Assembly (NCBI GenBank): GCA_938034615.1
Contig: CALHLW010000206.1
Span: 1-38,492, forward strand
Length of the DNA: 38,492 bases
DNA from: an uncultured Neomegalonema sp.
GTDB taxonomy: Bacteria; Pseudomonadota; Alphaproteobacteria; Rhodobacterales; Rhodobacteraceae
Reading direction: 5' to 3'
In this document: piece after piece, positions 32,866-38,492 of the stretch
Layout of the letters: each line of letters opens with the position of its first letter
Position numbering within the stretch: position 1 is the stretch's first letter
Position numbers and translations under genes: made by a program
Notes under the pieces: model-generated
The model's input: only the letters and a program-made list of their open reading frames with translations
What the model was told of the DNA's origin: nothing
Database searches by the model: none

Positions 32866-34214
32866 CAGGCGATCTCCTCTTCTTCGTCGGGGCCGTCCAG
32901 CTTGCGCTCCAGCCATGCGGCGGTGCGGAAGAGGCGGTCGTCCTCCTCCGCCGATCCTATCAGTTGTATGCCCATGGGCAAGTCGGCATCGCCGGTCAAC
33001 CAAGGCAGGGTGAGGCACGGTAGACCCGCAAAGGTCCAGAGGAGTGAGCAGACGGAATCGCCGGTGCCCTCTTCGATGGGTGGCGCCTCGCCCAGCGCAG
33101 ACGGGGCGATGATGGCGTCGTAATCGTTGAAGAAGGTAGCGAACCACTCCTCCGTTCCTGCAATCCAGCCGCGCGACTCTTCGTATTCGGTCTGCGTAAT
33201 CCGCGCGCCGTGGTCGAGCAGTCCCTTCATCACGTCATCCGTGAGATCGGGCGCAAGGCCCGGATCGTTGTGCAAGGCGTGATAGAATTCGTAGCGGTGG
33301 ACGATGGCGTGATGGTCGAGGATTTGGGCGAAGGAGGCGGGGGTGGTGACGCGCTCGACCCGGTCACCCAGCATCTCGACGAACTCGTCCAAGCCTGCGC
33401 GCATGGCAGGGGTAAGGCGGTCGGCATAGGGGAGATCGAACCATGCGAAAAGCGGCTCGACAGGGGTGGGGCTGGCGTATCCGGCCTCCAGTTGAGGAAC
33501 GGGGCGCGCGATGCTGGCCGGATCGGCGGTGTCGAAGCCGGTCAGGGCATCGGCGAGGATTGCCAGATCGTCCAGCGAGCGAGCAAAGATGCCGGGTTGA
33601 TCGAGGCTAGCGCTCGTCTCCAGACAACCGCGACGGGAAAAGAGACCGCGCGTCGGTTTGTACCCGTAGATGCCGCAGAAGGAGGCGGGGCGGATGACCG
33701 AACCGCCGGTTTGGGTGCCCAGCGCCAGCGCCATATGCCCCGCCGCTACACCCGCTGCCGAGCCTGATGACGAACCGCCGGGGGTGCGCTCCGGGTTGTG
33801 GGGATTGCGGGTATGGGCGGGGCTTGCGAAGGCGAAGGGCGTCGTGACGGTCTTGCCGAGGATGACTGCTCCGGCGCTGCGCAGCCGCTCGATCAGGGCG
33901 GCATCGGTGTCGCCCGCGCGGTCTTCATGGGCGGGTGAGCCGAGGCAAGTGGGCATGTCTTTCGTTTCGAAGATGTCTTTCACCCCGACCGGCACACCAT
34001 GGAGCGCCCCGACGGGGCGGCCCCGGCGGCGCAGGTCGTCCATCGCTTCGGCTTGGGCCAATGCTCTCTCGGCATCCAGATGCGCCCAGGCGCCGATACC
34101 CTCATCAGTCTCGGCTATCCGCTCAAGATAAGCACGTACGAGATCGACGGAAGTGAGCGCGCCGGTGCGAATGCGTGCCGCAGCTTCGCGTGCGCTCAGC
34201 GCCCACAGCGTCAC
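32865..34214 (-). CDS. Amidase (amidase-signature family)
   Basis: This 449-residue enzyme has the Ser-cisSer-Lys triad of the amidase-signature family: K79 in GVPVGVKDIF, S148 in TPGGSSSGSAAG and S172 in GTQTGGSVIRP. These enzymes release ammonia or amines from amides; the length fits a single-domain amidase with no allophanate-hydrolase C-domain. GatA is unlikely because gatB and gatC are absent and the neighbours are transport genes. The start is a GTG at 34214 that overlaps the dctM stop (GTGA), so it is coupled to the transporter and probably acts on the imported compound or its product. Confidence 0.93.
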   Translation of the reverse strand: MTLWALSAREAAARIRTGALTSVDLVRAYLERIAETDEGIGAWAHLDAERALAQAEAMDDLRRRGRPVGALHGVPVGVKDIFETKDMPTCLGSPAHEDRAGDTDAALIERLRSAGAVILGKTVTTPFAFASPAHTRNPHNPERTPGGSSSGSAAGVAAGHMALALGTQTGGSVIRPASFCGIYGYKPTRGLFSRRGCLETSASLDQPGIFARSLDDLAILADALTGFDTADPASIARPVPQLEAGYASPTPVEPLFAWFDLPYADRLTPAMRAGLDEFVEMLGDRVERVTTPASFAQILDHHAIVHRYEFYHALHNDPGLAPDLTDDVMKGLLDHGARITQTEYEESRGWIAGTEEWFATFFNDYDAIIAPSALGEAPPIEEGTGDSVCSLLWTFAGLPCLTLPWLTGDADLPMGIQLIGSAEEDDRLFRTAAWLERKLDGPDEEEEIA

Positions 34215-35578
34215 GGGACGTACTCACCGAAGAGGTAGTCGGGCAACCATAGGGCGATACCGGGGAACTGATACATCATCACCATCGAGAAGATGACGAT
34301 GCCAAGGAAGGGCATGATCCCCTTGAAGATCATCATCAATTCGATTTGGTTCTTCAGAACCCCCTTCAGGTAATAGGCGGACATGGCCATCGGGGGTGTC
34401 AGGAACGAGGTCTGGAGATTCAGGGCTACCAGCATCGCGAAGAAATACGGGTTTACGCCAAAGGTATCCAGCATCGGCAGGAAGATCGGCACGAAGATGA
34501 TGAGAATTTCCGACCATTCCAGCGGCCAGCCGAGCAGGAAAATGATGAGCTGGGCAAGTATCAGAAACTGCCATGTTTCCAGATCGTAGGACAACACCCA
34601 CGCTTCGATAATGTCGTGTCCGCCGAGATAGGAGAAGACCGATGCGAAAGTCCATGATCCAACGAACAGCCAGCACACCATCGCGCTCGCCTTGGCGGTC
34701 AGGAAGACGGATTCCTTGACTTTCTGCCATGATAGCGACCGGTAGAGCGCCGCGAGGATCAGGCCGCCGAGTGCGCCCATTGCTGCGGCTTCTGCCGGTG
34801 TCGCGAGACCCCCGAGGATCGACCCGAGGACCAGCATGATAAGCACGGTCAGGGGAACGAAGGAAACGATGAGTTGTAGGTATATTTGGCCTCGGGTGAC
34901 GGTGGGATCGTATTCGGGTTTGGGGGCGATCGACGGATTTATCATCACGCGGACGACCACGTAGACCATGTACAGACCGGCGAGGATCAACCCCGGAAAC
35001 ACCGCTGCTGCGTAGAGCCGCAAGGGCGACAACTCCGCGATGGCGGCATAAACGATCAACATGATCGACGGTGGGATCAGAATACCGAGCGTTCCCCCTG
35101 CGCAGATGACCCCGGCGGCGAACGACCGATCATAATTCGCATTCACCATCGCTGGGAAGGCAAGCAGGCCCATCAACGTAACGACGGCGCCCACGATACC
35201 ACTGGCGGTCGAAAACACGGCGCAGGTCAGCAGCGCGGCGACGGCCATGGAGCCGGGCAGGTTGCGCGCGGCAAGCTGGAGCGACTCGAACAGGCGGTTG
35301 ACGATATTCGCACGCTCGACCACGTAGCCCATGAACAGGAACAGCGGGACGGCGACGAGGGTGTCGTTCTCCATCACCGAATAGGTGTTCTGGTTCAGCA
35401 GGTAGAAAATGTTGTTCTCGAAGTAATCGCCGAACACTAAGATGTCGGCGGCGTCGTGGTAGGCGTAATATCCGAATGCGACGCCCATCGCGAGCAGCGT
35501 GAAGGCGACCGGGAAGCCCAGCAGCACCAGCACGATGAACAGCGAGAGCATGAGGATGGCGACTTCGGGATTGGTCAT
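34211..35578 (-). CDS. dctM: TRAP transporter large permease (DctM)
   Basis: The 455-residue integral membrane protein has about 12 helices and DctM hallmarks: MLSLFIVLVLLGFPVAFTLL at the start, the FLFMGYVVERANIVNRLFES segment, GGTLGILIPPSIMLIVYA and LATPAEAAAMGALGGL. It forms the sodium-driven translocation channel of a tripartite TRAP uptake system with DctQ and DctP. It follows dctQ by 67 bp, in which a short CCCGC-GCAA-GCGGG hairpin lies, and overlaps the amidase start. The insertion of about 20 residues near 40-60 (YHDAADILVFGDYFENNIFY) is a feature of the TakM/DctM7-like branch. Confidence 0.95.
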   Translation of the reverse strand: MTNPEVAILMLSLFIVLVLLGFPVAFTLLAMGVAFGYYAYHDAADILVFGDYFENNIFYLLNQNTYSVMENDTLVAVPLFLFMGYVVERANIVNRLFESLQLAARNLPGSMAVAALLTCAVFSTASGIVGAVVTLMGLLAFPAMVNANYDRSFAAGVICAGGTLGILIPPSIMLIVYAAIAELSPLRLYAAAVFPGLILAGLYMVYVVVRVMINPSIAPKPEYDPTVTRGQIYLQLIVSFVPLTVLIMLVLGSILGGLATPAEAAAMGALGGLILAALYRSLSWQKVKESVFLTAKASAMVCWLFVGSWTFASVFSYLGGHDIIEAWVLSYDLETWQFLILAQLIIFLLGWPLEWSEILIIFVPIFLPMLDTFGVNPYFFAMLVALNLQTSFLTPPMAMSAYYLKGVLKNQIELMMIFKGIMPFLGIVIFSMVMMYQFPGIALWLPDYLFGEYVP

Positions 35579-35589
35579 CCGGTCAGGCT

Positions 35590-35640
35590 CCCTGCTTGAG
35601 TGTCCTGCCCGCGCAAGCGGGTATCCTGTGGGGTGACGAG
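35590..35640. repeat. Repeat remnant between dctQ and dctM
   Basis: CCCGC-GCAA-GCGGG (35608-35621) with flanking GTCC and GGGGTGAC resembles the second subtype of the window's palindromic repeats. It lies inside the TRAP operon. Confidence 0.5.
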
Positions 35641-35645
35641 AGCGC

Positions 35646-36227
35646 TCATAATGGCCCTCGCTCTGCCTGTGGGCCGAATTCCATCAGGCTGTCTTCGGTT
35701 TCGCGCACATCTTCGAGGCGGTCGAGCCATGCACCCGTTCGCATGGCGATGAGACAGCGCATACATTCGGCGATGCCCTGAATGATGAGGAGTGCACCGG
35801 CGAGCGGAATGAGGGTCTTGAAGAAATAGACCTGGATGCGGGCCGGGCTGTTCCAGCTCACTTCCTGGTAGCGCCATGAGTCGGCGGCGATCTCCCAGCC
35901 GAACCAGAAGAGGGCCAGCATTCCGGGGAAGAAGAACAGCAGGTAGAGGGTGAAATCTATCCGCGCCTGCCAGCGTACTGGCAACAGGCGATAGACCACA
36001 TCGGCTCGCACATGGGTGTCCTGCGCCAATGCGTAAGGTCCGGCCATCAGGAAGAGCGCGCCGTACATCTGCACCATCATGTCGAAGGCCCAGACGGTAG
36101 GCGCGTTCAGCACATAGCGGACGAACACCTCGTAGGAGACGGAGAGCGTCAGGATGAGGATGCACCAGCCGAAGGCGCGTCCGACCCAGATACTCAGGCT
36201 TTCGATGGCGTGGATGGTGCGGATCAA
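35646..36227 (-). CDS. dctQ: TRAP transporter small permease (DctQ)
   Basis: The 193-residue protein has four helices and DctQ features: RTIHAIESLSIWVGRAFGWC, then the YEVFVRYVLNAPTVWAFDM motif and DTHVRADVVYRLLP. I start it at TTG 36227, which has AGGAG six bases upstream; the frame continues to an ATG at 36275, but that would run through a strong hairpin and gives an unusual leader. The gene lies between dctP and dctM on the same strand. Function: the membrane partner that couples the binding protein to the large permease. Confidence 0.9.
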   Translation of the reverse strand: MIRTIHAIESLSIWVGRAFGWCILILTLSVSYEVFVRYVLNAPTVWAFDMMVQMYGALFLMAGPYALAQDTHVRADVVYRLLPVRWQARIDFTLYLLFFFPGMLALFWFGWEIAADSWRYQEVSWNSPARIQVYFFKTLIPLAGALLIIQGIAECMRCLIAMRTGAWLDRLEDVRETEDSLMEFGPQAERGPL

Positions 36228-36254
36228 AGCACTCTCCTGTCGCAAGGGGAGAAG

Positions 36255-36279
36255 CCGGGTGCCCAATATGGGCACCCGG
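36255..36279 (-). other. Strong hairpin between dctP and dctQ
   Basis: A perfect 10-bp stem CCGGGTGCCC/GGGCACCCGG with an AATAT loop sits in the dctP-dctQ gap. No U-run follows on the minus strand, so it is better read as a 3' stabiliser or partial attenuator that raises dctP over dctQM than as a full terminator. Confidence 0.6.
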
Positions 36280-36303
36280 TCATGTCATGCGCGTGATGCG
36301 GGA

Positions 36304-37425
36304 TCAGGCGTTGCCGAAGTAGTGGTTATAGGCCAGCTTGTAGTCGGGCTGGTTGAGGTTGAGATACCCCAGCACTTCCTTCGCGTAGGCCTTCTGCGAC
36401 TCGATGACCTTGGCGAAGAATTCGTCTTCGCCGGAGAGGCGCTCGACCACGACATCCCATGCTGCGAGTTGTGCCGCCATGACTGAGTCGGGTGTGCGGT
36501 GGACGTTGACGCCCTGGTCGCGCAGCTTCGCGAGATCTTCGGAATAGCGCTTGGTGTTGTGCCAGTAGAAGTTGGAGTTCTCGGCTTCCGAAGCGTGCTT
36601 CAGGATGGCCTGATGCTCGGCGGGAAGGCGGTCGAACATCTTCTTGTTGAAGGTGACCTCGAAGAATTCCTGGCTCTGGTGGAAGCTGGCGAGGTGGTAA
36701 TCCTTCGACACGTCCTGCATTCCGAAGTCACGGTCGGAGGTCGGGTTGTTGAACTCCGCCGCATCGATGAGGCCGGATTTCATGGCAGGCTGAATTTCGC
36801 CACCGGGAAGCTGAACCACCGACATGCCCATTTCGAGCAGGACGTCGGCAGCCAGACCAACGGTCCGGTATTTCAGACCCTTCATCTGCGAAGCGTCCTT
36901 GATCTCTTCCTTGAACCAGCCGAGGGGCTGGGCGGGCATGGGGGAGTTGAAGAACGACACGACGTTGAGGCCGAGCGAACCCATCAACTCGTCGAACAGT
37001 TCCTGACCACCGCCGTAATGGACCCAGCCGAGCACTTCCTGTGACGACCAGCCGAAGCAGGGGCCGGTGCCAAAGAGGGATGCGGTCTTGGATTTGGAGT
37101 ACCAGTAAGCGGGCACGTAATGCGCGCCGTCAAGCACACCGCGATGCACTGCATCCTGCATCTGCGAGGTCTTCACGACCGAGTTGACCGGCAACAGGTC
37201 GATCTTTAGCGCATCACCCGCCATTGCATGAACGCGGTCGACATAGGACTTGGCGTTTTCGAGGAAGATGCCACCACCCCATGCCGCCTGAACCTTCAGG
37301 GTCTTGGTGGCCGCTTTGGCAACATGCGGGGTTGCGAGGGTCGCAGCACCGGCGATGGAGGCGGCTCCGACCGTCAGAAACTTGCGGCGCGAGGCGGTGT
37401 TCGACTCGTCATGCGTCTTGGACAT
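36304..37425 (-). CDS. dctP: TRAP transporter substrate-binding protein (DctP), Tat-exported
   Basis: The 373-residue periplasmic receptor has a twin-arginine signal (SRRKFLTVGAASIAG at 12-26), so it is exported folded. The body follows the TakP/DctP6-like branch: VQAAWGGGIFLENAKSYVDR, PLGWFKEEIKDASQMKGLKY, the arginine in GLKYRTVGLAADVLLEMGMS that grips a substrate carboxylate, and QLPGGEIQPAMKSGLIDAAE then FNNPTSDRDFGMQDVSKDY. TakP-like receptors bind 2-oxo or hydroxy acids; this makes a small carboxylic acid likely but not named. GGGAGGA lies four bases before the ATG at 37425. The divergent region to transketolase has a 20-bp dyad. Confidence 0.93.
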   Translation of the reverse strand: MSKTHDESNTASRRKFLTVGAASIAGAATLATPHVAKAATKTLKVQAAWGGGIFLENAKSYVDRVHAMAGDALKIDLLPVNSVVKTSQMQDAVHRGVLDGAHYVPAYWYSKSKTASLFGTGPCFGWSSQEVLGWVHYGGGQELFDELMGSLGLNVVSFFNSPMPAQPLGWFKEEIKDASQMKGLKYRTVGLAADVLLEMGMSVVQLPGGEIQPAMKSGLIDAAEFNNPTSDRDFGMQDVSKDYHLASFHQSQEFFEVTFNKKMFDRLPAEHQAILKHASEAENSNFYWHNTKRYSEDLAKLRDQGVNVHRTPDSVMAAQLAAWDVVVERLSGEDEFFAKVIESQKAYAKEVLGYLNLNQPDYKLAYNHYFGNA

Positions 37426-37454
37426 AGTGTCCTCCCAGATGTGTTGGTATCCCA

Positions 37455-37474
37455 AATGCCTGTTAACCGGCATT
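37455..37474. promoter_or_regulatory. Dyad operator candidate upstream of dctP
   Basis: AATGCC-T-GTTAAC-C-GGCATT is a near-perfect 20-bp palindrome (18 of 20 bases symmetric) 30-49 bp upstream of the dctP start. Its size and position fit a dimeric repressor site. No regulator gene is adjacent, so the binder could be encoded elsewhere. Confidence 0.45.
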
Positions 37475-37635
37475 AGCGATTGACGCTATCCGCAGTTGAA
37501 CGCTTTGAACAGACGAATTTTCGCGAGGTCATGCGATTCAGGCTGCCCATAGATGGAACGTGAGGAAAATCCGCTGGCATTGCGGCGCAGCATATGTAGG
37601 GTCCGCGCGACATTGCTCTCGGGGGATTTCCTGCC

Positions 37636-38492
37636 ATGACCGACGCCGCGCTCGCCCAGATGCCGAACGCCATCCGCATCCTCGCTCTCGATGCGGTGAA
37701 AGCCGCCAATTCCGGCCATAGCGGGATGCCTATGGGCATGGCCGATGCGGCCACCTCGCTGTTCACGCAGCATATGAAGCTCGATGCGAGCGATCCCCAC
37801 TGGCCGGACCGGGACCGCTTCGTCCTCTCGGCGGGACATGGGTCGATGTTGTTGTATTCGGTGCTGCATCTGCTCGGCTACGAGGACATGACCCTCGATG
37901 AGCTGAAGAATTTCCGCCAGCTTGGCGCAAAGACCGCCGGACACCCGGAATATGGCCATGCGACAGGGATCGAGACGACGACCGGCCCGCTGGGACAAGG
38001 GATCGCCACCGCCGTGGGGATGGCGCTGGGTGAGCGGATGCTCAATGCGCGGTTCGGGGATGATCTGGTCGATCATCATACTTATGTTATCGCGGGCGAC
38101 GGCTGCCTGATGGAAGGCGTGAGCCATGAGGCCATCGACCTCGCCGGGCATCTGCAACTCGGCAAGCTGATCGTTCTGTTCGATGATAACGGCATCACGA
38201 TCGACGGCTCGACCAGTCTTTCTACCTCGATGGATCAGATGAGCCGCTTCACCGCCGCCGGGTGGGACGTGATGGAAGTCGATGGCCACGACATGGACGC
38301 CGTGAGCGCGGCCATCGAGAGTGCGAAGGGGTCGAACCGGCCCTCCATGATCGCTTGCAAGACCGTGATTGGCTTCGGTGCGCCGAAATCTGCCGGGACT
38401 GCGAAGGCGCATGGCGCGATCACCGCCGATGACGAGATCGCAGGTGTGCGCGAAGCGGTGGGCTGGGATCACCCGCCGTTCGAGCTGCCCGA
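37636..38492 (+). CDS. tkt: Transketolase, C-terminal part beyond window
   Basis: The first 285 codons of transketolase are present. This TPP enzyme moves two-carbon units in the pentose-phosphate and Calvin pathways. The N-terminal pyrophosphate domain is clear: [41 protein letters not shown] and the TPP motif [13 protein letters not shown] (from about 154) with N185 in DDNGITIDG. The ATG at 37636 follows GGGGGA at nine bases. It is divergent from the TRAP operon with a 210-bp intergenic region and is cut by the right edge. Confidence 0.96.
   Translation, partial: MTDAALAQMPNAIRILALDAVKAANSGHSGMPMGMADAATSLFTQHMKLDASDPHWPDRDRFVLSAGHGSMLLYSVLHLLGYEDMTLDELKNFRQLGAKTAGHPEYGHATGIETTTGPLGQGIATAVGMALGERMLNARFGDDLVDHHTYVIAGDGCLMEGVSHEAIDLAGHLQLGKLIVLFDDNGITIDGSTSLSTSMDQMSRFTAAGWDVMEVDGHDMDAVSAAIESAKGSNRPSMIACKTVIGFGAPKSAGTAKAHGAITADDEIAGVREAVGWDHPPFELP

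Noticed and set aside
32865-34214. GatA subunit of Glu-tRNA amidotransferase
   Set aside because: gatB and gatC are absent, and the gene is coupled to a TRAP transporter.
37486-38472. Minus-strand frame of 328 codons at the right end
   Set aside because: It is antisense to transketolase, and its product is low-complexity His/Arg-rich sequence with no recognisable motif.

Overview
The window is about 62% GC chromosomal DNA from an alphaproteobacterium, most likely a member of the Rhodobacterales (Roseobacter/Paracoccus type). This rests on the gene content: a DctPQM TRAP transporter, beta-hydroxyaspartate-cycle enzymes close to those known from Paracoccus, CcmF/CcmH cytochrome c maturation, an NnrU protein, an MttB-family methyltransferase, and short CCCCGCGACTTGATC-type palindromic repeats between genes. 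I see no rRNA, tRNA, CRISPR array, prophage or insertion sequence. Assignments come from reading motifs and recalling families; no database search was run.

Layout, left to right. 1-1632 (minus): a truncated barrel-like protein of uncertain family behind a class II aldolase. 1778-3949 (plus): a large DNA-repair nuclease joining a FAN1-like VRR-NUC region to a DEDDh exonuclease. 3990-8946 (minus): a run of alpha/beta hydrolase, cytochrome P450, accA and a lipoprotein with a methionine-rich repeat and a META domain, ending in a good terminator. 8945-10165 (plus): a glycosyltransferase whose start codon overlaps the hydrolase start on the other strand. 10126-15064 (minus): ccmF, ccmH, a trypsin-like protease and an FAD monooxygenase. 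15222-19246 (plus): a membrane protein, a zinc alcohol dehydrogenase, an EamA exporter and a non-pyrrolysine MttB-family methyltransferase. 19465-20130 (minus): an orphan membrane-anchored protein. 20437-25680 (plus): a tightly packed run of PhyH dioxygenase, MBL hydrolase, GNAT, NnrU, mobA, mobB and moeA, which makes and loads the molybdenum cofactor. 25687-27504 (minus): a two-helix coiled-coil protein. 27750-28553 (plus): murI. 28537-29025 (minus): an Lrp/AsnC regulator. 29260-32461 (plus): bhcB-bhcC-bhcD. 32647-37425 (minus): a TRAP transporter (dctP, dctQ, dctM), an amidase and a 72-residue membrane protein. 37636 to the right edge (plus): transketolase.

The most notable unit is bhcBCD. 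These three enzymes condense glyoxylate and glycine to beta-hydroxyaspartate, dehydrate it to iminosuccinate and reduce that to aspartate. The fourth enzyme, the aspartate-glyoxylate aminotransferase BhcA, is absent from the window. The divergent regulator is Lrp/AsnC-type instead of the BhcR regulator reported for Paracoccus. A TRAP importer and an amidase lie immediately downstream in convergent orientation and may feed the same metabolism; that link is inference.

A second theme is a dispersed palindromic repeat family at seven or more sites, including inside operons. One copy lies inside the ccmH reading frame, where it appears to supply part of the protein's leader. Its stems differ between copies but remain paired.
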